DNA of 7,485 nt from contig CACXED010000359.1 in assembly GCA_902766575.1 (NCBI GenBank), positions 1-7,485 of the forward strand. Reading direction: 5' to 3'. A model generated the notes under the pieces. The model did not search any database, was not told where the DNA came from, and saw only the letters and a list, made by a program, of their open reading frames with translations. Positions 1-5,366 of this stretch are shown piece by piece. Made by a program: the position numbers and the translations under genes. Origin of the DNA: an uncultured Ruminococcus sp. (lineage in GTDB: Bacteria > Bacillota > Clostridia > Oscillospirales > CAG-272). Every line of letters starts with the position of its first letter. The stretch's first letter is position 1.

Positions 1-741
1 CGGATAGAAGTGCAAAAGCTCTCCGCCGCATTTCGGGCAGGAAAAGAGCCTTATCGCTCCGCGGCGGTTCATACGCGAGCCGTTGTAATAGCTCCGGCGC
101 ATGATATTCAGCGCGTCGGCGTCGAGCGCTCCGAATACGACCGCCGCTTCGATCGCGTCGGTGAGCGAGCTCGGCAGCAGGTCGATATAATGATAGTCGA
201 GCTCGCCGTCGAGTATCTTCTGGAACACCACATACGGCGTATAGGGTCCGAGCAGCGGCATCAGGCGCTCCAGCAGATTCGGGTCCATGTCGGCGAGCGA
301 GTCAAAGGTCGCCGATTTCATCAGCTTTTCTGTGCCGGTCTCGTCGAGGTATTCGGCGAGCGACAGCACCGCGGATATGCTGATCCCCTGCTTCGAAAGG
401 CTCTCCGAGAGCCTTTCGAGTACGCTCGGCTTCAGAAGCGGCGCGAGGTTCACGACGTCCGAGGCGTTCTTCGGAGAAACGTCGCGTCCGGCGGCGACCG
501 CGTCGATTATCTCAGCCTCGCCCTCGGTAGGGTCTCCGGCGTTTATGAGAAGCCCGAGCGGGATCCTGAATATCGCCGCCATATCCTTTACCACCGAGAT
601 ATCGGGAAAGCTGTCGCCGCACTCGTAGCGGCTGATCGCCTGTCTTGTCAGGTTGAGCCGGTCGGCGAGCTCCGACTGGGTCATATCCGCGCTCTTGCGG
701 AGCTTCGCGATGAACGCGCCGAATTTTGCCGTGTCGAACAT
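1..741 (-). CDS. XRE-family helix-turn-helix transcriptional regulator with a C-terminal Cys-x-x-Cys motif (3' end outside the window)
   Basis: This reading frame runs leftwards from an ATG at 741 and stays open to base 1, giving 247 residues with no stop. Residues 8-60 form a Cro/C1-type DNA-binding domain; the helix-turn-helix is around residues 21-40, starting TQSELADRLN and continuing with TRQAISRYE. XRE proteins bind operator DNA as dimers. Residues 70-230 are helical, leucine-rich and not recognised. At 235-240 lies CPKCGG, probably the first half of a zinc ribbon whose second cysteine pair would lie beyond the edge. The start is supported by GGGAG a few bases upstream and by a consensus promoter. 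The gene is divergent from spoIVA, 146 bp away. A role in sporulation is possible from position alone but nothing in the protein shows it. The regulator class is secure; its target and ligand are unknown. Confidence 0.9.
   Translation of the reverse strand, partial: MFDTAKFGAFIAKLRKSADMTQSELADRLNLTRQAISRYECGDSFPDISVVKDMAAIFRIPLGLLINAGDPTEGEAEIIDAVAAGRDVSPKNASDVVNLAPLLKPSVLERLSESLSKQGISISAVLSLAEYLDETGTEKLMKSATFDSLADMDPNLLERLMPLLGPYTPYVVFQKILDGELDYHYIDLLPSSLTDAIEAAVVFGALDADALNIMRRSYYNGSRMNRRGAIRLFSCPKCGGELLHFYP
393..419. repeat. Perfect 27-bp palindrome (13-bp arms, one central base) inside the XRE gene
   Basis: TCGAAAGGCTCTC at 393-405 is the exact reverse complement of 407-419, with C406 as the centre. 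On the coding strand it encodes roughly L-E-R-L-S-E-S-L-S-K (about residues 108-117), in the linker after the DNA-binding domain. No T-tract follows in either direction, so it does not look like a terminator. It could be an operator, an mRNA hairpin, or a by-product of an amphipathic helix written in symmetric codons. Confidence 0.85.
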
Positions 742-771
742 ATTGATCTCCCTTCGCTTGTCTGTAAGTAG

Positions 772-800
772 ATTATATCATACTATTCGCCATGTGTCAA
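772..800 (-). promoter_or_regulatory. Sigma-A promoter of the XRE regulator gene
   Basis: On the minus strand a perfect -35 box TTGACA (795-800) is followed by a 17-bp spacer (778-794) and a perfect -10 box TATAAT (772-777). TG lies one base upstream of the -10, making it an extended -10. Transcription should start near 765, leaving a leader of about 24 nt before the ATG at 741. This is about as strong as a vegetative promoter gets, so the regulator is probably made constitutively unless repressed. No obvious operator overlaps it. Confidence 0.9.
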
Positions 801-822
801 GCAATGTTTGATTGCGCGCGGG

Positions 823-851
823 GCATATTCGCGCCCGGACTTTAATATATA
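823..851 (+). promoter_or_regulatory. Possible sigma-E-type sporulation promoter for spoIVA
   Basis: GCATATT at 823-829 fits the Bacillus sigma-E -35 pattern (K-M-A-T-A-T-T). After a 14-bp spacer, AATATATA (844-851) resembles the -10 pattern CATACA-x-T only partly. spoIVA is a mother-cell sigma-E gene in Bacillus, and no good sigma-A promoter is visible before this gene, which supports the idea. The AT-rich run makes chance matches easy, so this is tentative. Confidence 0.35.
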
Positions 852-887
852 TATTCTCGAAAGCGAACAAGAGGAGGACGATATCAA

Positions 888-2366
888 ATGGCAGATACCT
901 CGATATACCGGGATATAGCCGAGCGTACCGCGAATACCTTCTATCTCGGAGTGATAGGTCCGGTGCGCACCGGAAAATCCACATTCATCAAGAAGTTCAT
1001 GGAGACTCTCGTGATACCCAACATCGCCGACGAGAACGAGCGCGAGCGCGCCCGCGACGAGATGCCCCAGTCGGCGGCCGGAAAGACCGTCATGACTACC
1101 GAGCCGAAATTCATCCCCGACGAGCCGGTGGAGATAACCCTCGCCGACAACGCGGTCATGAAGGTCAAGATGGTCGACTGCGTGGGCTACATAATCCCCG
1201 GCGCGATGGGACACATCGAGGACGGTCACGCCCGGATGGTTCACACTCCGTGGCAGACCGAGCCTATGCCTTTCATTCAGGCGGCGGAGTTCGGGACGCG
1301 CAAGGTCATCCGCGAGCACTCGACGGTCGGGATGCTCGTGACTACCGACGGCACTATCGGCGAGCTTCCACGCGAAAATTACATCGAAGCGGAGGAACGG
1401 GTCGTCCGCGAGCTCAAGCAGATAAACAAGCCCTTTGCGATAATCCTCAATTCCGCGAGCCCGCAGAGCGACGCAGCGGTGAGCCTCGCCTACAAGTTAG
1501 AGGAGAAATACGAGGCTCCGGTGGCGCTGGTCAACTGTCTCGAGCTCGACAGCGACGATATACGGCATATACTCGAGCTCGTGCTGTCCGAGTTCCCGGT
1601 CTGCGAGATACGTGTAAAGCTGCCCGACTGGGTAGGAGCGCTCGCGCCCGGACACAAGCTGAAATCGGCTCTGAACGACTTTGTGATGGAGCGCGCCGGA
1701 CGCGTGACCAAGATCGGCGAGATCGCTAAAATCTTCACCGAGCCGTCGGACAGCGAGTATGTCAGGAACGTAAGAATCGAAAAAATCGACCTCGGAAAGG
1801 GCGTCGCCGACCTGACGCTCGAGCTCTGCGACGGGCTTTACTACAGGACGATAAGCGAGCTCTGCGGCTTTGAGATCGACGGCGAGGAGAAGCTGATAAC
1901 CCTGCTGTCCGACCTCGCGGTGATGAAGAAGAAATACGACCGGGTCGCCGAAGCGCTCGAGGACGTGGAGTCCAAGGGCTACGGAATAGTCATGCCCGAG
2001 ATCGACGATCTGAAGCTCGAGGAGCCCGAGATAGTCAAGCAGTCGGGCGGCTACGGCGTCAGGCTCCGCGCCAGCGCTCCGAGCGTCCACATGATAAAGG
2101 CCGACATCGAGACCGAGATAAGCCCGATGGTCGGCACCGAGCAGCAGTCTGAGGAGCTTGTCAAATATATGCTCCGGGAGTTCGAGGAGGATCCGAAGAA
2201 GATCTGGGAGTCGAACCTGTTCGGTAAGACCCTATACGAGCTGGTCAACGAGGGGCTTCACACAAAGCTCGGACATATGCCCGAGGACGCCCGCGCCAAG
2301 CTCTCCGAGACCCTCGCGCGGATCATCAACGAGGGCAGCGGCGGACTTATCTGCATAATTCTTTAG
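888..2366 (+). CDS. spoIVA: Stage IV sporulation protein A, spore coat-assembly ATPase
   Basis: This 492-residue protein has the same length as Bacillus subtilis SpoIVA. In sporulating cells SpoIVA is made in the mother cell, is anchored on the forespore surface by SpoVM, and polymerises using ATP hydrolysis to form the base on which the coat is built; it is also needed for cortex formation. The N-terminal nucleotide-binding domain has a Walker A loop GPVRTGKST at 24-32 (lysine 30), paired threonines T70-T71 in TTEPKF, and a Walker B-like VDCVG with D97. These match the positions of the catalytic and sensor residues described for the Bacillus protein. The middle and C-terminal regions are also SpoIVA-like, and the protein ends in the hydrophobic tail GLICIIL. 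The ATG at 888 follows GAGGAGG at 871-877. The gene appears intact and monocistronic, since the next gene has its own promoter. I am confident in the assignment. Confidence 0.97.
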   Translation: MADTSIYRDIAERTANTFYLGVIGPVRTGKSTFIKKFMETLVIPNIADENERERARDEMPQSAAGKTVMTTEPKFIPDEPVEITLADNAVMKVKMVDCVGYIIPGAMGHIEDGHARMVHTPWQTEPMPFIQAAEFGTRKVIREHSTVGMLVTTDGTIGELPRENYIEAEERVVRELKQINKPFAIILNSASPQSDAAVSLAYKLEEKYEAPVALVNCLELDSDDIRHILELVLSEFPVCEIRVKLPDWVGALAPGHKLKSALNDFVMERAGRVTKIGEIAKIFTEPSDSEYVRNVRIEKIDLGKGVADLTLELCDGLYYRTISELCGFEIDGEEKLITLLSDLAVMKKKYDRVAEALEDVESKGYGIVMPEIDDLKLEEPEIVKQSGGYGVRLRASAPSVHMIKADIETEISPMVGTEQQSEELVKYMLREFEEDPKKIWESNLFGKTLYELVNEGLHTKLGHMPEDARAKLSETLARIINEGSGGLICIIL

Positions 2367-2369
2367 AAT

Positions 2370-2440
2370 ATTTCTCCCGGAGCTTGAAATTGCGACCCGA
2401 CTGTGGTATAATATCAGGGTCAAAAACTCCCGGGAGAAAT
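2370..2440. repeat. 11-bp inverted repeat framing the YgjV-like gene promoter
   Basis: ATTTCTCCCGG at 2370-2380 is the exact reverse complement of CCGGGAGAAAT at 2430-2440. The 49 bases between contain the whole promoter and the probable start site. Each arm lies in its own small palindrome: CTCC-C-GGAG at 2374-2382 and CTCCCGGGAG at 2427-2436. The right-hand copy contains the ribosome-binding GGGAG of the downstream gene. The arrangement could be a pair of operators or, in transcripts reading through from spoIVA, a long-loop hairpin that hides the ribosome-binding site. Confidence 0.75.
2384..2412 (+). promoter_or_regulatory. Sigma-A promoter of the YgjV-like gene
   Basis: The -35 box TTGAAA (2384-2389), a 17-bp spacer and the -10 box TATAAT (2407-2412) form a strong promoter, with TGG directly before the -10 (extended type). 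Transcription should begin near 2419, about 27 nt before the ATG. It lies just past the spoIVA stop, so the downstream gene need not depend on sporulation transcription. Confidence 0.87.
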
Positions 2441-2445
2441 TTATT

Positions 2446-2994
2446 ATGAAGGAATATTTCGGCTACGTCCAGATAATCGGCTACATAGGACTGATTTTCA
2501 GCGTCATAGCCTTTCAATGCAAAAAGCACAGGAACGTGATGATCTTCAAGACGGCGAACGAGCTGATCTTCTGCGTTCAGTACATACTGCTCGGCGCCTA
2601 TACCGGAGCGGCGATGAACTGTGTCGGCTCGGCGCGGAATCTTATCTTCGCCCGGACTGTCGCAAAGGGACGCTCGACGCGGGGCTGGCAGGCGCTGTTC
2701 GCGGTGTTTTTCACGGCGTTCGGTATATTCACATGGCAGGGACCGATCAGCGTCATGATCATCGCCGCCAAGGTCATCACCACTATCGCATACGGGATCG
2801 AGAACACGACCTTGGTCAGACTGCTGACCCTGCCGACGAGTATCTGCTGGCTCATTTACAACGGCTGGTCGGGCTCGGTCGGCGGCGTGCTCTGCGAGGC
2901 GTTCACGATAGCTTCCATACTGATCGCGATGCTGAGGATAGACCTGCCGCGGCTGAGAGCCTCGAGAGCAAATCGCGGCGAAGATCATGTCTGA
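2446..2994 (+). CDS. YgjV-family inner membrane protein
   Basis: The protein has 182 residues and about six hydrophobic segments, near 6-24, 35-55, 82-97, 100-117, 124-138 and 144-163. A short basic C-terminal tail (RLRASRANRGED) is probably cytoplasmic. The N-terminal pattern, a glycine-rich first helix followed by FQCKKHRN and then an F-K-x-x-N-E-L helix, together with the overall length, matches the YgjV membrane protein family (about 180 residues), whose function is not established. Two repeats of a two-to-three-helix unit are plausible. The ATG at 2446 is preceded by GGGAG at 2432-2436. The gene has its own promoter and converges with the HAD phosphatase gene, the two stops being 7 bp apart. 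Family placement is by recognition of the sequence pattern. No transport substrate can be inferred. Confidence 0.78.
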   Translation: MKEYFGYVQIIGYIGLIFSVIAFQCKKHRNVMIFKTANELIFCVQYILLGAYTGAAMNCVGSARNLIFARTVAKGRSTRGWQALFAVFFTAFGIFTWQGPISVMIIAAKVITTIAYGIENTTLVRLLTLPTSICWLIYNGWSGSVGGVLCEAFTIASILIAMLRIDLPRLRASRANRGEDHV

Positions 2995-3006
2995 ATCTGA
3001 TTCAGA
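2990..3006. repeat. 17-bp palindrome spanning both convergent stop codons
   Basis: TCTGAATC at 2990-2997 and GATTCAGA at 2999-3006 are perfect 8-bp arms around T2998. The left arm holds the TGA stop of the YgjV-like gene (2992-2994) and the right arm holds the TGA stop of the HAD gene on the other strand (3002-3004). A transcript could form a 6-bp stem with a 5-nt loop in either direction. No U-tract follows, so it would be a poor intrinsic terminator. Confidence 0.7.
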
Positions 3007-3817
3007 GCAGATTCTCCGACAGATATTCCGCTACGCCGTCCGAATCGTTCGAGCCGATTACCCGGGTCGCCGCGGCTTTGAGCTCGGGTACGGCGTTCGC
3101 GACGGCGCAGCTCTCGTCTGCGATTCTGAACATCGAAAGGTCGTTCGCGCCGTCTCCGAATACCACGATCCTTTCGCAGCCGAGGAGCTCTGCGAGTCTC
3201 AGCGTCGCCGACGCCTTGTCCGAGCCGGACGGCAGCAGCTCGAGCCAGTGATCCTTTGAGTAAAAATCGGGCTGAAATATTCTCGTGAAGCCCTGCGCCG
3301 CTTCAAAAGCCGGACGCAGAGCTTCTTCCTTTCCGATGCAGGAGATATAGAATATCTCGCCGAGCCAGAGACTTTCGCGGCCGGTGGGATTGTCCCGCGG
3401 GTCGCCTTTCCGCGAGTCGAGAAAGCGCCGCTCCTCGTCGGTCAGCCGCTCCGGGACATAGCTGTAGACCTCGCGCCCGGCTCTGATCGAGTAGACGATC
3501 GGCTCGACCGAAAAGCGCTCGAGAGCCGCTCTCGCGCGAGAGATATCCCCGGGCGTGAATACCGATTTATACAGGTATTCGCCCGATTTTTTCTGTATGA
3601 ACGCGCCGTTGTGGAGGATCAGCGGTATCTTTGAATCTACCTCTCCGACGACCTTCATCGCGGTGTGGAGCGACCTCGCCGTCGCGAACGCCAGCTTCAC
3701 ACCGCGCGAGAGCAGCCTATTCACCGTCCGGAGCGTGAAATCCGAGAGCGTGGCGTCGCTTCTCAGCAGCGTCCCGTCGAGGTCGGTCACAAACAGCGTT
3801 TTTTCTTTATCGTACAT
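3002..3817 (-). CDS. Cof-type HAD-IIB family hydrolase (sugar-phosphate or flavin-phosphate phosphatase type)
   Basis: This 271-residue protein has the four signatures of the HAD phosphatase superfamily. Motif I is TDLDGTLL, with nucleophile D12 and general acid D14. Motif II is ATARS, with T46. Motif III is a lysine in GSDKASA (K201). Motif IV is FGDGANDLSMF, with acidic residues D222 and D226. The insert between motifs II and III (about residues 85-195) is the type C2 cap of the Cof subfamily, which includes Cof, YidA and YwpJ-like enzymes. These cytoplasmic enzymes use Mg2+ and dephosphorylate small metabolites such as sugar phosphates and flavin nucleotides; the substrate cannot be read from sequence. 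The start at 3817 follows GGGAG (3825-3829 on the complement). A small CATATC/GATATG inverted repeat (3829-3842) sits in the leader next to this site. The gene has its own promoter, is convergent with the YgjV-like gene, and shows no damage. Confidence 0.93.
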   Translation of the reverse strand: MYDKEKTLFVTDLDGTLLRSDATLSDFTLRTVNRLLSRGVKLAFATARSLHTAMKVVGEVDSKIPLILHNGAFIQKKSGEYLYKSVFTPGDISRARAALERFSVEPIVYSIRAGREVYSYVPERLTDEERRFLDSRKGDPRDNPTGRESLWLGEIFYISCIGKEEALRPAFEAAQGFTRIFQPDFYSKDHWLELLPSGSDKASATLRLAELLGCERIVVFGDGANDLSMFRIADESCAVANAVPELKAAATRVIGSNDSDGVAEYLSENLL

Positions 3818-3847
3818 AGCTTTTCTCCCATATCGTGATATGTGATT

Positions 3848-3876
3848 ATTCTATCACAAAACGCCGTGAATTTCAA
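3848..3876 (-). promoter_or_regulatory. Sigma-A promoter of the HAD hydrolase gene
   Basis: On the minus strand, -35 TTGAAA (3871-3876), a 17-bp spacer and -10 TAGAAT (3848-3853) are present, with TGA immediately before the -10 (extended type). The expected start near 3841 gives a leader of about 24 nt. It faces away from the membrane-protein gene at 3970. Confidence 0.85.
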
Positions 3877-3886
3877 TAGCCTGAGT

Positions 3887-3947
3887 TTACATTTAATTAA
3901 CATTCAGCATATCAGCCCGACACAGAAATATGTTATATTAAATGTAA
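3887..3947. repeat. Inverted repeat with 17-bp arms in the divergent gap upstream of the membrane-protein gene
   Basis: TTACATTTAATTAACAT at 3887-3903 pairs with 3930-3947 over 17 base pairs: 11 continuous, one unpaired T (3936), then 6 more. The 26-nt loop contains no gene. The right arm covers the AT-rich stretch where a plus-strand -10 would be expected (TATATT at 3934-3939, preceded by TG). No convincing -35 box matches it. The repeat lies between divergent promoters and could be an operator or a hairpin in the leader. Confidence 0.7.
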
Positions 3948-3969
3948 TATGTATGGAATGGATTAAAAA

Positions 3970-4677
3970 ATGAAGAAAAAAAGTAACTCGCGGCTGTTTA
4001 TCGCGACAGTCCTCGCCGCTTTGATAATCCCGCTCGCCGCGGTACTGCTGCTCGGTTCGCTGGCGGTGATAACCGAGACCGATGTGGCTTATCCGGAGAT
4101 CATATCTCAGGCGCTCTATTATCTCAAGGAGCTTGTGAGCGTGCTGAGCGTTTTTGCGGCTTCGGGATGTCTTGTTTACTCGTTTGTGAATGGATGCGGC
4201 AGATCGGGCTGCGCCGCTGTCTGCTTTGTGTCGATACCGCTTGTCTATCTCGTGTCGGCGCTGGCAGATTCGGCGTTCTACGGCGATCAGGCGCTCAGCG
4301 CGGTATATCTGATCCCGATGGTGATAAACAGCCTTTTCGAGGCGCTCCGTTATCTTATTGTGATTCTCGTCGCCCGGATGATCGGGAAGAACGCGAAAGG
4401 CTCTGGCAGGAGCTTCGGGCTCGAGCTCTTTTCGCTCGAGGGCGCGCTGTCGAGAGGCGTATTTTTCGGGACGCTGACCGTCTTTGCGACGCTGATAGTC
4501 ACAAGCCTGACCGACACGCTGTCGCTCCTCGCCGAGTACGGCGCTCCGGTCAACCTGAGCGAGCTTATCTATCTGATCCTGCCCTATCCGACGGCGATAG
4601 TCTACAGCGTTATCGGATATTTTGTCATGTTCGCGGCAGTATCGTTCTGCATGAAAAATATGAAAGGAAAGAAGTAA
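3970..4677 (+). CDS. Hypothetical polytopic membrane protein, about six transmembrane helices
   Basis: I do not recognise this 235-residue protein. It begins with a positively charged MKKKSNSR stretch followed by a long hydrophobic segment (about 9-34). Further membrane segments lie near 52-74, 80-100, 108-137, 161-187 and 205-228. It ends in the basic tail KNMKGKK. The positive-inside rule then places both termini in the cytoplasm. A charged loop (about 138-160, GKNAKGSGRS and then acidic residues) separates two three-helix halves. No catalytic motif or transporter signature is visible. The ATG at 3970 has only a weak ribosome site (GGAATGGA), unlike the strong sites of its neighbours, and no clear -35 box, so expression may be low or controlled. 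It ends one base before the GNAT gene, so the two are probably co-translated. Confidence 0.8.
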   Translation: MKKKSNSRLFIATVLAALIIPLAAVLLLGSLAVITETDVAYPEIISQALYYLKELVSVLSVFAASGCLVYSFVNGCGRSGCAAVCFVSIPLVYLVSALADSAFYGDQALSAVYLIPMVINSLFEALRYLIVILVARMIGKNAKGSGRSFGLELFSLEGALSRGVFFGTLTVFATLIVTSLTDTLSLLAEYGAPVNLSELIYLILPYPTAIVYSVIGYFVMFAAVSFCMKNMKGKK

Positions 4678-4678
4678 A

Positions 4679-5146
4679 ATGGAAATCAGGAGAGCCGTCC
4701 CGGCGGACGCGGATAAAATTCTCGAGCTGCTTTCTCAGGTCGAGCAGATACACTATCTCGGAAGACCCGATATCTTCCGTCCGAACGGGATAAAATTCAC
4801 AGGAGACGAGCTTACAGAGCAGATGAGCGACGACAGCCGCCCGATCTTCGTCGCGGTAAAGGACGGCGAGGTCGTCGGCTACTCGTTCTGCATAATCGGT
4901 GAGATCAAGGACAGCACGATGCTCAACGACGCTAAAACCCTGCACATCGAGGACGTCTGCGTCGACGAGAACCGCCGCGGCGAGAATGTCGGCGGCGAGC
5001 TGATGGAGTTCGTCAAGGACTACGCGAAGAAGATAGGCTGCGCGAGGGTCGACCTCGACGTCTGGGAGTTCAACGAGGGCGCGCGCAGATTCTACGAAAA
5101 GCACGGCTTCAAGGTTCAGAAGCGCAGAATGGATATCGTGCTCTGA
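4679..5146 (+). CDS. GNAT-family N-acetyltransferase
   Basis: This 155-residue protein has a GNAT fold. These enzymes transfer the acetyl group of acetyl-CoA to an amine on a small molecule or protein. The N-terminus (MEIRRAVPADADKILEL) is the usual first strand and helix. The acetyl-CoA pyrophosphate-binding motif A is at about 90-110: IEDVCVDENRRGENVGGEL. In it the usual RRGxGxG loop reads RRGENVGG, so one glycine is replaced by N103. Motif B follows at about 131-143, with NEGARRFYEKHGF including the conserved Y139. The ATG at 4679 lies one base after the stop of the membrane-protein gene, and its ribosome site AAAGGAAAG lies inside that gene's end, which implies translational coupling. No terminator is evident downstream. 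The substrate is unknown. Confidence 0.92.
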   Translation: MEIRRAVPADADKILELLSQVEQIHYLGRPDIFRPNGIKFTGDELTEQMSDDSRPIFVAVKDGEVVGYSFCIIGEIKDSTMLNDAKTLHIEDVCVDENRRGENVGGELMEFVKDYAKKIGCARVDLDVWEFNEGARRFYEKHGFKVQKRRMDIVL

Positions 5147-5165
5147 AAAAATTCGAAAAAACCCC

Positions 5166-5194
5166 TTGACAAAAGGGAAAATCCGTGGTATAAT
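5166..5194 (+). promoter_or_regulatory. Sigma-A promoter of the infC-rpmI-rplT operon
   Basis: A perfect -35 TTGACA (5166-5171), a 17-bp spacer and a perfect -10 TATAAT (5189-5194) are present, with TGG just before the -10 (extended type). Such strength fits a ribosomal-protein operon. Transcription should start near 5201, giving a leader of about 165 nt before the IF3 start codon. Confidence 0.93.
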
Positions 5195-5200
5195 ATTCGG

Positions 5201-5353
5201 GTAAAGAAAGAAGGACTCTCCGTCCTCACCGCCTCAAATTGCTGACAGCGGTCAAGAATGATCATATGTGCCTATGCGTCAATTGAGTATACCTCAATGA
5301 ACACGGGATTTTGATTGTGCGGAGCGTTCTTCGCACAATCTTTTGTTTTATTT
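5201..5353 (+). promoter_or_regulatory. Leader of the infC operon with terminator/antiterminator choice (candidate L20 leader)
   Basis: In Bacillus the infC-rpmI-rplT operon is repressed when excess L20 binds the infC leader and favours early termination; this leader has the same position and gene context. Visible elements are a small hairpin AGGAC/GTCCT (5212-5226), a stem ACCGC/GCGGT (5228-5252), a hairpin ATTGAG/CTCAAT (5282-5298) and a terminator (5313-5353). The segment 5210-5223 can pair with 5319-5332 over 14 positions: 11 Watson-Crick pairs, two G-U pairs and one mismatch. This would break the terminator. An unsupported 18-codon reading frame (5258-5314) ends exactly at the terminator's base. 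I recognise the context and layout; I have not matched it to a covariance model. Confidence 0.75.
5313..5353 (+). terminator. Intrinsic terminator (attenuator) in the infC leader
   Basis: A 12-bp stem pairs 5313-5324 with 5329-5340 (GATTGTGCGGAG against CTTCGCACAATC, including one G-U pair) around the loop CGTT, followed directly by TTTTGTTTTATTT. The T-tract runs up to the infC ribosome-binding site. Because it lies inside the operon's own leader, it must be conditional rather than an end-of-gene signal. Confidence 0.88.
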
Positions 5354-5358
5354 GGAGG
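5354..5358 (+). promoter_or_regulatory. Ribosome-binding site that fixes the infC start at ATT
   Basis: GGAGG at 5354-5358 is 8 nt before ATT 5367-5369. The alternative in-frame TTG (5343) lies upstream of this site inside the terminator T-tract, and the in-frame GTG (5358) overlaps the site itself. Neither can use it, so ATT is the start. Confidence 0.85.
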
Positions 5359-5366
5359 TGCTCGCT

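Noticed and set aside
10..771. Long plus-strand open frame (253 codons) opposite the XRE gene
   Set aside because: It is antisense to a gene with a clear helix-turn-helix domain, promoter and ribosome site. Its translation is arginine-rich and low in recognisable motifs, as expected for the shadow of GC-rich coding DNA.
783..2090. Long minus-strand open frames opposite spoIVA
   Set aside because: They are antisense to a full-length SpoIVA, lack ribosome sites, and read like reverse-frame translations of GC-rich codons.
3829..3842. CATATC/GATATG palindrome in the HAD gene leader as an operator
   Set aside because: Six-bp arms of AT-rich sequence occur often by chance; there is no second site and no overlap with the promoter boxes.
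5163..5177. Hairpin CCCTT/AAGGG next to A-runs, resembling a minus-strand terminator over the infC -35 box
   Set aside because: The stem is only 5 bp, it coincides with the consensus -35 element, and there is no minus-strand gene upstream that would need it.
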